Assembly (NCBI GenBank): GCA_963810055.1
Contig: CAWEME010000011.1
Coordinates: forward strand, 5,698-69,697
Direction: 5' to 3'
DNA length: 64,000 nt
DNA from: REEB95 sp963810055
GTDB lineage: Bacteria; Pseudomonadota; Alphaproteobacteria; ATCC43930; CGMCC-115725
Position numbers and translations under genes: made by a program. Under the pieces are notes generated by a model. It was given only the letters and a program-made list of their open reading frames with translations. It had not been told where the DNA came from and did not search any database. Within the stretch, counting starts at the first letter, position 1. Each line of letters opens with the position of its first letter. Positions 15,955-26,326 of this stretch are shown here, in pieces.

Positions 15955-17172
15955 ATGCAACGCCTCTCCCTATTCGCCATCCTGATCCGCCGCCTCGCCC
16001 GCAACGACAAGGGCGCGGTCGCGATCATCTTCGGGCTGATGATCATCCCGCTGGTGCTGGCGATCGGCGTGGGCGTCGATTACGCGCGCGCGGTGCAGTT
16101 CAAGGCCCAGCTCCAGGCCGCCACGGACGACGCGGCGCTGGCCGGCGCCTCGGCCTATGTCAGCTCCGACAGCACCGGCCAAACGCTCGGCACCACCGCC
16201 GCCACCAATTACATGAACAACGCCATCACGATGTTGCCGACCAATAACGGCGTCACCTTCACCGTGACGCCCGGCACCACCAGCTCGAGCGGCACCGTCT
16301 CCGCCTTCCAAATGACGGTTTGCGCCACCGCGACTTTGCCGACCACGCTGATGTCGCTGTGGAAGCCCACGCTCGGCATCACCACCTGCGCCACGGCGAA
16401 CAATCCGATCGTCACCGCGAGCTTCAATACCGGCGGGTTCGTGAGCTATGCCTGCGACACCAACATCGTCTATTGGTATATCGTGCCCTCGGGCGGCGGC
16501 GTGCCGCCGGCGTCGGCGATGAATCAGCTCTGGTCCAACAACAGCGCCAGCCCGCCGAGTTCGGCGACGTTCTCGGTCGCCGCCAGTCAAAAGATCGGCT
16601 TCGCCATCGAAAACGTCACCGGCGCGCGGCCCACCTCGCTGGGCGGCTGCAACTACGGCAATAACGGTTACGGCGCCCATCCCAACGATACGCAATGGCT
16701 CTATTCGAGCCTGCAGCCGCCCACCGCGGATTACACCACCGCCCCCGGCGGCGCCTCGACCGGCTCGCACGCAACCGGCTTTCCAACCACCCAGGATTGC
16801 AGCCTGTACGTCGTGGAGGGCACGACCAGCCGCGGCTTCACGACCTATCCCAACGTGCCGCAGGGGAATTGCTACAGCTCGAACGGCCAGAACGAGAGCT
16901 ACAACAGCACCGACCGGGAAGGCGACATGACCGGCGTCACCTGTTGCGACACCACCACCACGACCATGTCCACGGCCATGACCAATGCCGCGCCGAGTTG
17001 CTCGCAGCTCGGCGGCAATTCCTATCAATACAACTGGAACGACAACGGCGGAAATTTCGATACCTACAATTACGGCAACGACATGCAGTACACGTTTTCC
17101 TGTTCGGGCGGCTCCTCGGGTTCGGGCTCAGGCAACGGCACCACCACCACCGGCGTCACCCTGACCAACTGA
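15955..17172 (+). CDS. TadG-like protein with Cys-, Asn- and Ser/Thr-rich extracellular region
   Basis: This 405-residue protein has an N-terminal TadG-type (putative Flp pilus-assembly) segment: NDKGAVAIIFGLMIIPLVLA, then VGVDYARAVQFKAQLQAATD and AALAGA. The rest is a predicted external domain unusually rich in Asn, Ser, Thr, Gly, Tyr and Cys, including VTCCDTTTTT. It ends in a Gly/Ser linker and a short Thr-rich tail. Most TadG proteins carry a von Willebrand-type domain; I see no clear MIDAS motif here. It begins 8 bp after the previous gene, so the three form an operon inserted against the direction of the housekeeping genes. Confidence 0.75.
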   Translation: MQRLSLFAILIRRLARNDKGAVAIIFGLMIIPLVLAIGVGVDYARAVQFKAQLQAATDDAALAGASAYVSSDSTGQTLGTTAATNYMNNAITMLPTNNGVTFTVTPGTTSSSGTVSAFQMTVCATATLPTTLMSLWKPTLGITTCATANNPIVTASFNTGGFVSYACDTNIVYWYIVPSGGGVPPASAMNQLWSNNSASPPSSATFSVAASQKIGFAIENVTGARPTSLGGCNYGNNGYGAHPNDTQWLYSSLQPPTADYTTAPGGASTGSHATGFPTTQDCSLYVVEGTTSRGFTTYPNVPQGNCYSSNGQNESYNSTDREGDMTGVTCCDTTTTTMSTAMTNAAPSCSQLGGNSYQYNWNDNGGNFDTYNYGNDMQYTFSCSGGSSGSGSGNGTTTTGVTLTN

Positions 17173-17181
17173 CGCGCAACT

Positions 17182-18142
17182 TCATCCCCGTGCGTTAACC
17201 ATAACCGTCTCGGCAAGCGAAGCTGCGCGGCGCGGCCGCACCAATTCGACATGGCCGAGCCGGGTCCAGCCCAGCACCTGGCAATCCTTGGCGTGCCGGG
17301 CAAGTTCCCGCTTGAGCGCGGCGAGCACGCGGGCGCGCCCGTCCTTGCCTTTCATGCCGATAAATCCCACCACTATCGGGCCGGACAGGTTGCGCAACCG
17401 GATTTGCCTCGCCACCGCCTCGGCCGCGCCTAGATTGGCGGCGAGCGCCGAATGGGCCTTTCCGCTGTCGACGTCGATGGTGGTGGCCAAGGCCGTGGCC
17501 TCGATCACCAAACATCCGCCGCCCCCGAGGCCGAGTTCGGGCGTTCAAGGCCCGTTCCACCGCCTCGCCGATGCCGGAATCCTCATAGAGTTTTTCCGAG
17601 GCGAATTGCAGCCGCTCGACCAGCTCCTTTTTCCCGGCCATCAGCCAGTGGCGCAGCCCGGCATAGGCGCCGCGGTCGTCGATGCGGATGCGGTCGGGCG
17701 CCGTCGCCAGCCAGGGTGCTATCAGCGCCGCCGCCGCCGGCGCGGGCGTGTCGAGCCGTAACGGCGGCCGGGATCCCGGCGGCAAGGCCGGTACCGGACC
17801 CGGAATCCTCATGGACAGGCCCGCGGCTTTTTCGGCGCGGGCGTCCTTGGCCACCGTCACCACCACGGCCTGGCCCTCAGTGAGCTTCGAGAAGCCGCCT
17901 TTGGGCAATACATCCTCGGCGCTGAGAAAACCCGGCCGGCCGAGACCGATATCGACCAAGGCCGCCGGCAGCTCGGGCCGCAAGCCTTGGATCCGCCCCA
18001 GATAGATTTCGCCGACATGACTTTCCTGCCCGGCGCGGGACAGGCGCAATTCCACGATTTCGCCGTCCTCGCTGAGCGCCGCCCAGATGTCGCCGGCCCC
18101 GCCTTCGCCAGAGGCCACCGCGATCGCGATGTCGCGCCTCAT
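17182..18142 (-). CDS. rng: RNase E/G-family ribonuclease, short form, one frame break
   Basis: The first part (ATG 18142, MRRDIAIAV) carries an S1-like region with GEIYLGRIQGLRPELPAALVDIG and GRPGFLSAEDV; the last part carries GGGCLVIEATALATTIDVDSG, which holds the conserved catalytic Asp region (DVDSG) of RNase E/G. The two parts are in different frames and join cleanly if one C is removed from a CCC run near 17538. About 319 residues would result, short for RNase G but normal for the alphaproteobacterial protein next to maf. The start overlaps the maf stop (ATGA). The break may be a sequence error. Confidence 0.75.
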
Positions 18143-18735
18143 CGCTTCAGCCGCTGCGCCGGGGCATAGCCCAACCCCGCGAGCAGCGTCACGGTCTCGT
18201 AAAGCGGCAAGCCCACGACATTGGCATAAGAGCCGATCACGCCTTTGACAAAACGTCCCGCCAGGCCCTGGATGGCGTAGCCGCCGGCCTTGCCGCGCCA
18301 TTCGCCGCAAGCCAGGTAATCGGCGATTTCTTCGGGCGAAAGCCGCTTGAACAGCACCGCGGTCTCGACCTTCCGGCCGGCGAGCTTGCCCGCCGGCGAA
18401 ACCGCCGCCACGCCGCCATGGACGCGATGCCGCCTTCCGGACAGCAATTCCAGGCATTCGCGCGCCTCCCGCTCGTCAGCCGGCTGCGGCAGGATGCGCC
18501 TGCCGCAAGCCACCACCGTGTCGCAGGCCAGGACGAAGGCGCCGGGTTCGCGCGCGGCCACCGCGCGGGCCTTGGCCTCGGCCAGGCGAAGCGCGAGATT
18601 GCCCGGCGTCTCCAGGGCATGAGGCGTTTCGTCGATGCCGGCGGGCTCGACGTCATCGGGGACGAGTCCGATTTGGGCGAGGAGTTCGCGGCGGCGCGGC
18701 GAGGCCGAAGCCAGCACGAGGCGTTGAGGGATCAA
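18139..18735 (-). CDS. maf: Maf-like nucleotide pyrophosphatase
   Basis: This 198-residue protein starts with LVLASASPRRRELL, the Maf/HAM1-fold signature, and carries ACDTVVACGRRIL with the catalytic Asp, LSGRRHRVHGG, and the GYAIQGLAGRFV motif near the end. Maf proteins hydrolyse non-canonical or modified NTPs to NMP and pyrophosphate. The start is a TTG at 18735 giving MIPQRLVLAS. It lies in the infA-maf-rng operon. Confidence 0.92.
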   Translation of the reverse strand: MIPQRLVLASASPRRRELLAQIGLVPDDVEPAGIDETPHALETPGNLALRLAEAKARAVAAREPGAFVLACDTVVACGRRILPQPADEREARECLELLSGRRHRVHGGVAAVSPAGKLAGRKVETAVLFKRLSPEEIADYLACGEWRGKAGGYAIQGLAGRFVKGVIGSYANVVGLPLYETVTLLAGLGYAPAQRLKR

Positions 18736-18758
18736 GGGCGGCGTGGCCCGCTCGCCCG

Positions 18759-18977
18759 CTATTTGAAGCGGAACGTGATGCGGCCCTTGGTCAGGTCATA
18801 AGGCGTCATCTCGACATTGACCCGGTCGCCGGCGAGGACGCGGATGCGGTTCTTCCGCATCTTGCCCGAGGTATGCGCCAGCACCACGTGGTCGTTGTCG
18901 AGCTTCACCCTGAACATGGCATTGGGCAAGAGCTCGGTCACCGTCCCGGCGAATTCGATCAAATCTTCCTTCGGCAT
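18759..18977 (-). CDS. infA: Translation initiation factor IF-1
   Basis: This 72-residue S1/OB-fold protein is essentially canonical: MPKEDLIEFAGTVTELLPNA and GKMRKNRIRVLAGD, then LTKGRITFRFK. IF-1 blocks the ribosomal A site during initiation and works with IF-2 and IF-3. ATG 18977 gives the exact family N-terminus. It is the first of the infA-maf-rng set. Confidence 0.97.
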   Translation of the reverse strand: MPKEDLIEFAGTVTELLPNAMFRVKLDNDHVVLAHTSGKMRKNRIRVLAGDRVNVEMTPYDLTKGRITFRFK

Positions 18978-19064
18978 CCCTGATCCGTCACCTCGAGACC
19001 GCAAAAACGCCCAAACATCCTTGCCCGCCCCGTCCCGGTCAAGCCCCTTCTCGCCTGGGTATTT

Positions 19065-19550
19065 TCAGCGGATATGCAGCACGCAGAGCAGAGTGAACAA
19101 CTGGCGCGCGGTGGGAAAATCGACCTCCACCTGGCCGGACAGGGTTTCGCGCAACAGCTCGGCACCCTCGTTGTGGACGGAGCGGCGGCCCATGTCGATC
19201 GATTCGAGCTTGGTCGGCGTAGTGGTCTTGACCGCGTGGTAATAGCTCTCGCACAGGATGAAGTAGTCCTTCACCAGGCCGCGAAAGGGCGCCAGCGACA
19301 GCGCCACCTTCTCCAAGGGCTTGTCGCCAGCGTCGCGGATGTCGAGCACCAGGCGGTTCTCGGCGATCGCCAGATGGAGATGGAACGGCCCCTGGATGCC
19401 CGAGGCCGGGACGAAGCTGTTATCCTCCAGCAGATCGGAAATGGCGATGGCGCGGTCATGCTCGATATCGGCGTTGCGGCGGATGACGGTGCGTTCGTCG
19501 AGCGTGATCTTGGCGATGCGCTGCGCGGATTTGGTCGCGCTCTTGGGCAT
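19065..19550 (-). CDS. UPF0262 family protein
   Basis: This 161-residue cytosolic protein matches the alphaproteobacterial UPF0262 family (RIAKITLDERTVIRRNADIE, FHLHLAIAENRLVLDI, then LVKDYFILCESYYHAVK). The function is unknown. In this conserved block it always sits between hisD and infA, often with a low-molecular-weight phosphatase gene between it and infA; that gene is absent here, with only 87 bp separating them. ATG 19550 lies 10 bp after the hisD stop. Confidence 0.9.
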   Translation of the reverse strand: MPKSATKSAQRIAKITLDERTVIRRNADIEHDRAIAISDLLEDNSFVPASGIQGPFHLHLAIAENRLVLDIRDAGDKPLEKVALSLAPFRGLVKDYFILCESYYHAVKTTTPTKLESIDMGRRSVHNEGAELLRETLSGQVEVDFPTARQLFTLLCVLHIR

Positions 19551-19560
19551 GGAATCGAGC

Positions 19561-20865
19561 CTAGGTATTGCGCCGCGCGTTGAGCCGCAGCGCGATCGAC
19601 GCCGCGTGCGCGTCGAGCCCCTCGGCCTTGGCAAGAGTCAGCGCCGCCGGGCCGATGGCGCCGAGGCTGCGCGCGTCGCAACGCACCATCGAGGTGCGCT
19701 TCATGAAATCGAGCACGCTCAAGCCGGACGAGAACCGCGCGCTGCGCGCCGTCGGCAAAACGTGGTTGGGGCCGGCGACGTAATCGCCCACCGCCTCGGG
19801 CGTGTGCCGGCCGAGGAAGATGGCGCCGGCGTTGCGGATCTTGGCCGCGATCAGCTCCGGCCGCTCGATCGCGAGCTCGAGATGCTCGGGCGCGAGCCGG
19901 TCGACCAGCTCCACCGCCTCGTCCCATTTGCGCACGGTGATGACCGCGCCGAAATTCTTCCAGCTCGATCCGGCGATCGCGCCGCGCGGCAAGTCCTTGA
20001 GCAAACGCTCGACCCCCTCGGTCACGGCATCGGCGAAACGCTTGTCGTCGGCGATCAGGATCGCCTGGGCGGCCTCGTCATGCTCGGCCTGGGACAGGAG
20101 ATCGGCGGCGATCCAGGCGGGATCGTTCTTGGCGTCGGCCAGCACCAGGATTTCCGACGGGCCGGCGATCATGTCGATGCCCACGGCGCCGAAGACCCGG
20201 CGCTTCGCCGCCGCGACATAGGCGTTGCCGGGGCCCACCACCTTGTCCACCGCGGCGATGGTCGCCGTGCCGTAGGCCAGCGCCGCCACCGCCTGCGCCC
20301 CGCCGATGCGGTAGATCTCGCCGACGCCGGCCAGCTCGGCCGCGGCCAGCACCAGCGGGTTGAGCACGCCCTCGGGCGCCGGCACGCACAGCGCGATGCG
20401 CGGCACGCCCGCCACCTTGGCCGGCAGCGCGTTCATCAGCACCGAGGAGGGATAGGCCGCCTTGCCGCCCGGCACGTAAAGCCCGGCCGAAGCCAGCGCC
20501 CGCCAGCGCGCGCCCAAACGCACCCCGGTCTTGTCGGTATAGTCGACATCCGGGGGCAGTTGGCGGCGGTGGAAATCCTCGATGCGCTCGGCGGCGAAGC
20601 GCAGCGCCTGCAAGGTGTCCGCGGCGCAGGATCGCTTGGCCTGGGAAATCTCGGCCGCAGCGACGCGCATGGTCGCGGGCGTAAGATTGAGCTTGTCGAA
20701 ACGGCCGGTGTATTCGATCACCGCTTCGTCGCCGCGCTTCTTCACGTCGTCGAGAATGGCCGCCACGGTTGCATCGACATCCTCCGCCAGCTCGCGCTTC
20801 AAATCGAGCAACGCGGCGAAATCGCGCGCGAAGCCGGGCGCGGCGCTATCGAGCCTAAGCGGCAT
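19561..20865 (-). CDS. hisD: Histidinol dehydrogenase
   Basis: This 434-residue enzyme catalyses the last two steps of histidine synthesis, from L-histidinol to L-histidine with two NAD+ and zinc. The signature region is present (IDMIAGPSEILVLAD, then DLLSQAEHDEAAQAIL with zinc-ligand and catalytic residues), as is NHVLPTARSARFSSGLSV. It overlaps the hisG stop by 11 bp, so the two are coupled. Confidence 0.97.
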   Translation of the reverse strand: MPLRLDSAAPGFARDFAALLDLKRELAEDVDATVAAILDDVKKRGDEAVIEYTGRFDKLNLTPATMRVAAAEISQAKRSCAADTLQALRFAAERIEDFHRRQLPPDVDYTDKTGVRLGARWRALASAGLYVPGGKAAYPSSVLMNALPAKVAGVPRIALCVPAPEGVLNPLVLAAAELAGVGEIYRIGGAQAVAALAYGTATIAAVDKVVGPGNAYVAAAKRRVFGAVGIDMIAGPSEILVLADAKNDPAWIAADLLSQAEHDEAAQAILIADDKRFADAVTEGVERLLKDLPRGAIAGSSWKNFGAVITVRKWDEAVELVDRLAPEHLELAIERPELIAAKIRNAGAIFLGRHTPEAVGDYVAGPNHVLPTARSARFSSGLSVLDFMKRTSMVRCDARSLGAIGPAALTLAKAEGLDAHAASIALRLNARRNT

Positions 20866-21517
20866 AGGCGGCCTCGCGGAAACGCTCGATCCAGCCGCCC
20901 AGCTCGGCGCTGCGCGTCTTCAGCGCGACACGGTTGACGATCAGGCGCGAGCTTACCTCGGCGATGGCTTCGATCTCGACCAGGCCGTTCTCCTTGAGGG
21001 TGCGACCCGTCGCCACCAGATCGACGATGCGGCGGCACAGCCCCATGCTCGGCGCCAGTTCCATGGCGCCGTTCAATTTGATGCATTCGGCCTGGACGCC
21101 GCGCGCGGCGAAATGACGCCGCGTGATCTCGGGATATTTGGTGGCGATCTGGACATGGCTCCAGCGCGCCGGGTCGTCGCGGCCCAGATCCTCCTTGGGC
21201 GCGGCGACGACGAGACGGCACTTGCCGACGTTCAGGTCGAGCGGCGCATAGACCTCGGGATAGTCGAATTCCATCAGCACGTCGCTGCCCGCGACGCCCA
21301 TATGCGCCGCGCCGAAGGCGACGAAGGTGGCGACGTCGAAATTGCGCACGCGGATGACGTCGAGTTCCGGCAGATTGGTCTTGAACCGCAGCTTGCGCGT
21401 TTCGGGATCGTCGAACTCGCGCTCGATCTCGATCCCCGCGCGCCGCACCACCGGCACCACCTCGTCCAGGATACGCCCCTTGGGAAGCGCCAAGACCAGC
21501 GTTTCGTTACCCAACAC
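20855..21517 (-). CDS. hisG: ATP phosphoribosyltransferase, short form
   Basis: This 220-residue protein catalyses the first step of histidine synthesis, joining ATP and PRPP. It starts with ETLVLALPKGRIL and carries the PRPP-binding region with ELAPSMGLCRRIVDLVATG. It is the short HisG type without the C-terminal regulatory domain, which normally needs a HisZ partner for catalysis. No hisZ is present in this window. Confidence 0.94.
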   Translation of the reverse strand: MLGNETLVLALPKGRILDEVVPVVRRAGIEIEREFDDPETRKLRFKTNLPELDVIRVRNFDVATFVAFGAAHMGVAGSDVLMEFDYPEVYAPLDLNVGKCRLVVAAPKEDLGRDDPARWSHVQIATKYPEITRRHFAARGVQAECIKLNGAMELAPSMGLCRRIVDLVATGRTLKENGLVEIEAIAEVSSRLIVNRVALKTRSAELGGWIERFREAAYAA

Positions 21518-21546
21518 CGTGAACTCTCCCGAAACCGGTGCGGACT

Positions 21547-22002
21547 TTAGCCCGCATCCTCAACCGGGTGGCTGGGACGGAAACGGGTGGGCCAAGGCTC
21601 GCCGAAGTCATCTAAATGGCACAGGATGCGGCCGGTTTCCAGCCGGATGCTGACGCCGCCGGCGAAATCGAGGTAAATCGCGCCCTCGCCCGCGATGATC
21701 GCCAGCAGCACCAGCAGCCGATCGGTTTCACCGGGATGAAAACCCTGGCGTTTCACCCCGGTGACAAAGTCGATGCGCAAGCCCGTCATCACCCGCTCGC
21801 GGCTTTCGGGCGGCGCTTTTGCGTCATCTTCATGACGGAAGCGGTTGGCCACCAGCACGAAGCGCTTCTCTTCGGGCTGGAACGCCATGTCGCCGACCGC
21901 GACCAGCGCGTCCTGGAGGACGGCCGAGATCACGGCCAAATCCTCCTCGTCCTCGGCCTTGAGGCGGAGTCTTTTATTATCGGTTGCGGGTTTTTCCGCC
22001 AC
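21547..22002 (-). CDS. DUF2948 family protein
   Basis: This 151-residue protein matches the alphaproteobacterial DUF2948 family (LRLKAEDEEDLAVISAVLQD, then RFVLVANRFRHED, and IYLDFAGGVSIRLE near the end). The function is unknown. It lies between murA and hisG in the conserved block, 9 bp after the murA stop. Confidence 0.88.
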   Translation of the reverse strand: MAEKPATDNKRLRLKAEDEEDLAVISAVLQDALVAVGDMAFQPEEKRFVLVANRFRHEDDAKAPPESRERVMTGLRIDFVTGVKRQGFHPGETDRLLVLLAIIAGEGAIYLDFAGGVSIRLETGRILCHLDDFGEPWPTRFRPSHPVEDAG

Positions 22003-22011
22003 GGAGCGGGA

Positions 22012-23301
<1,290 letters not shown>

Positions 23302-23319
23302 GAACTATGCCTTAAAACT

Positions 23320-23405
23320 CGTCATTGCGAGGCCGCGCATCGGCCGAAGCAATCCAGCCGAACACAAACCCTTCTGGATTGCTTCGCCTTCGGCTCGCAA
23401 TGACG
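23320..23405. repeat. Long palindromic repeat (CGTCATTGCGAG type) between murA and dcd
   Basis: The arms CGTCATTGCGAG and GAAGCAATCCAG at the left pair with CTGGATTGCTTC and CTCGCAATGACG at the right, so the transcript can fold into a long hairpin. This is the dispersed CGTCATTGCGAG...GAAGCAATCCAG repeat commonly seen between genes of Alphaproteobacteria. It lies between dcd and murA, which run the same way. Confidence 0.75.
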
Positions 23406-23417
23406 CGATCATCGGGT

Positions 23418-23973
23418 TCATAGCTTCGGCAGCGTCACGCCGCGCTGCTTCTGATATTTGCCGCCGCGGTCGGCGTAGGACACTTCGCACACCTGGTCGC
23501 TCTTGAAGAACAGGAACTGGCAGATGCCTTCGCCGGCATAGATGCGCGCCGGCAACGGCGTGGTGTTGGAAATTTCGATGGTGACGTGCCCTTCCCATTC
23601 GGGCTCCAAGGGCGTGACGTTGACGATGATGCCGCAGCGCGCATAGGTGGATTTGCCGAGGCAGATCACCAGCACGTCGCGCGGGATGCGGAAATATTCC
23701 ATGGTCGAAGCGAGCGCGAAGCTGTTGGGCGGCACCACGCAGATGTCGGTTTCGCGGTCGACGAAGCTTGCTCCCGAGAAATTCTTGGGATCGACCACGG
23801 CGCTGTCGACATTGGTGAAGATCTTGAACTCGCGGCTGACCCGCGCGTCATAGCCGTAGGAAGAGAGGCCGTAGGAGATGACGCCCTGGCGAGTTCTGCT
23901 TTTCGGTAAAGGGCTCGATCATGCCGCGGGCCTTCGCCATTTCGCGAATCCACTTATCCGGCATGATCGACAT
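23418..23973 (-). CDS. dcd: dCTP deaminase, one frame break
   Basis: dCTP deaminase makes dUTP for thymidylate synthesis. The N-terminal part (ATG 23973, MSIMPDKWIREMAKARGMIE) and the rest (ISYGLSSYGYDARVSREFKI, VDPKNFSG, GKSTYARCG, PLEPEWEGHVTIEISN with the catalytic Glu) lie in different frames. Removing one extra C near 23889 restores an unbroken 184-residue protein, the family's usual length. The break looks like a sequence error, since nothing else is decayed. Confidence 0.85.
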
Positions 23974-24042
23974 GAGGCTCTCCCGCGGGCGTTATGTTAG
24001 GCCCGTTCTTGGGTCGGTTTGTACTGGATCGAAGGCGGCTTC

Positions 24043-24264
24043 TCAAGCGGGACGCGGCGGCTTGCCCGGGTTTTGGGCTGCGGATTGCGGCGGATTGGCG
24101 GCGGATTGGTCCGAAGGGTTCTCCCCGCCGGCGCGGGCGCGGGCCTGGTCCTTGCGCCTGGCGAGGTTGGCCCGGAGCGCCTCGGATAGACGCGCCGCTT
24201 TCCGCGCCGCCTTGGCGTTACCGGCAGGCCCCGGTGCGGGCGTTTCCTTGTCCTTTACGCTCAT
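24043..24264 (-). CDS. Small conserved basic protein of unknown function
   Basis: This 73-residue protein reads MSVKDKETPAPGPAG, then an Ala/Lys/Arg-rich helix (ARLSEALRANLARRKDQAR) and a Pro/Gln/Asn-rich tail. Small proteins of this type are common next to tRNA-Thr and dcd in Rhodospirillales-like genomes, but none is characterised. There is no membrane segment. The amphipathic basic helix could bind nucleic acid, but this is only a guess. Confidence 0.6.
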   Translation of the reverse strand: MSVKDKETPAPGPAGNAKAARKAARLSEALRANLARRKDQARARAGGENPSDQSAANPPQSAAQNPGKPPRPA

Positions 24265-24351
24265 CGGGCTAGGGTGATGGCCGGGTGGAATGGCGTCAAG
24301 CCGCCTTGCCAAGCCGGGCGCGGCTCGTGTATGTCCCAGCGTCATTCGGAG

Positions 24352-24426
<75 letters not shown>

Positions 24427-24471
24427 TCATCCGCCTTCGCGCCCGCCTCCCCGGCCGCTACCATCGCCGCC

Positions 24472-25314
24472 ATGCGTTCCGTCCATAAGTCTGTCTTCGC
24501 GCGTCAGGCGCTACGACTTGTCCCTTCGCGCACTCCCTCGCGCATCGTCTGCCTCACGCCCGAGACAGTGGAGACGCTCTATCTCCTGGGCGCGGGGGCG
24601 CGCATCGCCGGGGTTTCCGGTTATGCCGTGCGCCCGTCCGAGGCCCGGCGCAAGCCGCGGGTATCCGCCTTCACCACCGCCCATATCGACCGCATCCTGG
24701 CCTTGAAGCCCGATCTGGTGCTGGGCTTTTCCGACCTCCAGGCCGAGATCGTGCGCGACCTGGTCAAGGCCGGGGTCGAGGTCCATGTCTTCAACCAGCG
24801 CGACATCGCCGGGATATTGGCAATGATCCTGACATTGGGGCGGCTGGTCGGCGAGGAAGCGAAAGCCCGAAAGTTGGCGGCCTCGCTGGAAAAGCGCCTC
24901 GCTAGCGCGCGCAAGATCAGCGCGAAACGGCAACACCGCCCGCGCGTCTATTTCGAGGAATGGGACGAGCCGCCGATCTGCGGCATTCGCTGGGTGTCGG
25001 AGCTGATCGAGCTTGCCGGCGGCAAGGACGTGTTCGCCGCCCGGGCGCGCGGCGGCGATGCCCCTGCGCGCGTGGTTTCGCACCAGGAGATCGTCGAAGC
25101 ATCGCCCGACATCGTCATCGGCTCGTGGTGCGGCAAGAAATTCCGGCCCGAGCGCGTGGCGGCGCGGCCGGGCTTCGGCCAAATTCCGGCGGTCCGGACC
25201 GGGCGGCTGTTCGAGATCAAATCGGCGATCATCCTTCAGCCCGGCCCCGGCGCGCTCACCCTGGGTTTCGAGGCGATGGAAAAGATCATCCGGGGTTTTT
25301 CCGCCCGCGCCTAA
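24472..25314 (+). CDS. BtuF-like ABC substrate-binding protein
   Basis: This 280-residue periplasmic-binding-protein-fold (TroA/BtuF superfamily) protein has RIVCLTPETVETLYLLGAG, SGYAVRP and LALKPDLVLGFSD, typical of cobalamin/iron-siderophore binding proteins. There is no recognisable signal peptide at ATG 24472; many alphaproteobacterial relatives also lack one, so it may be cytosolic or start later. No permease or ATPase gene is adjacent. The ligand is not determinable. Confidence 0.75.
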   Translation: MRSVHKSVFARQALRLVPSRTPSRIVCLTPETVETLYLLGAGARIAGVSGYAVRPSEARRKPRVSAFTTAHIDRILALKPDLVLGFSDLQAEIVRDLVKAGVEVHVFNQRDIAGILAMILTLGRLVGEEAKARKLAASLEKRLASARKISAKRQHRPRVYFEEWDEPPICGIRWVSELIELAGGKDVFAARARGGDAPARVVSHQEIVEASPDIVIGSWCGKKFRPERVAARPGFGQIPAVRTGRLFEIKSAIILQPGPGALTLGFEAMEKIIRGFSARA

Positions 25315-26225
25315 TCCGCCCAGCGCCGGTGCAGCCACAGCCATTGCTCGGGCCGGGCGCGAACCCAGCTTTCGATCAGGGCATTGATGCGCGTCATCGC
25401 CGCCAGCACGTCAGCCGCATTGTTGCCGGTATCGGCCAGTTCGAGCCGGGGCAGCACGGTGAAGCGGAAATGTGCGCCGCGCAGCCTTTCGGTCCGGATC
25501 GGCACCACCGGACAACCGAAGCGCAGGCCCAATCGGGCGATCGCCGGCGCGGTCATGGCGTCGCGGCCGAAGAACGGCACGGCGATGCCGTCATTCAGTT
25601 TCTGATCGACCAGCATGGCGACGTGGCCGCCCTGTTTGAGATGGCGGATCAGGTCGCGCCCGCCCTCGGCGCCCTTGGCCACGGCGCGGCGCGAACGCTG
25701 CCAATGGCGCAGCAGCCGGTCGACCCAGGGATTGTTCGCCTCGCGATAGACCGAAACCAGCGACCCGCCCATCAGGCGGTGGATGGTCGACGGGCCGACT
25801 TCCCAATTGCCGAAATGGCCGCCGAAGACGATGCCGGGCTTGCCGTCGTTCAGCAATTCCTTCACCGCGTCTTCGTTGACGATTTCGACCCGGCCGGATC
25901 GGGCGGCGCAGATCCATTCGAGATGCGGGTATTCCGCCACCGCCCGGCCGAGATTGTCCCACATGCCGCGCAGGATGCGCCGGTTCTGGGATTCGTCGTT
26001 GCCGGGCAGCGCGCGGCTGATATTGGCCAATGCCCGGCGCGACAGGCCCAGGCGCGGGCCGAATGTCCGGCCGAGAAAGCCGCCCAGCCATGACGCCCAA
26101 TCGACCGGCAGAATGCCGAACACCATCATGAGCGCGAACAGGCCCGCAGCCTGGGCCAGATGGGCGGCCTGGCGCGCCAGATTGCCCGGCTGCTTATGAG
26201 CCCCCGCCGACACGCCGATTTTCAT
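25311..26225 (-). CDS. LpxL/HtrB-family lipid A acyltransferase
   Basis: This 304-residue protein has an N-terminal membrane anchor (AAGLFALMMVFGILPV) and the catalytic HxxxxE motif in GGHFGNWE, followed by VYREANNPWVDRLL and MLVDQKLNDG. It should transfer an acyl chain from acyl-ACP to lipid A precursor at the inner membrane. Its stop overlaps the last codons of the convergent binding-protein gene by four bases. Confidence 0.88.
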   Translation of the reverse strand: MKIGVSAGAHKQPGNLARQAAHLAQAAGLFALMMVFGILPVDWASWLGGFLGRTFGPRLGLSRRALANISRALPGNDESQNRRILRGMWDNLGRAVAEYPHLEWICAARSGRVEIVNEDAVKELLNDGKPGIVFGGHFGNWEVGPSTIHRLMGGSLVSVYREANNPWVDRLLRHWQRSRRAVAKGAEGGRDLIRHLKQGGHVAMLVDQKLNDGIAVPFFGRDAMTAPAIARLGLRFGCPVVPIRTERLRGAHFRFTVLPRLELADTGNNAADVLAAMTRINALIESWVRARPEQWLWLHRRWAD

Positions 26226-26326
26226 GAAACTTTTCTGATGCTGGTATGCAAACCGGACGCGATGCTAGCGACATCGCGGGATTCTGTCATGGCCGATCTG
26301 TAAAGCGGATTTTGGGCAAAGAAAAA

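Noticed and set aside
15970..17028. A 352-residue minus-strand frame opposite TadG
   Set aside because: It is a low-complexity Gly/Arg/Ala/His-rich antisense frame of a Ser/Thr/Asn-rich gene.
19321..20937. A 538-residue plus-strand frame opposite hisD
   Set aside because: It is antisense to clear hisD and hisG genes and rich in Arg, Ala and His, a typical shadow of high-GC coding DNA. It has no recognisable domain or ribosome-binding site.
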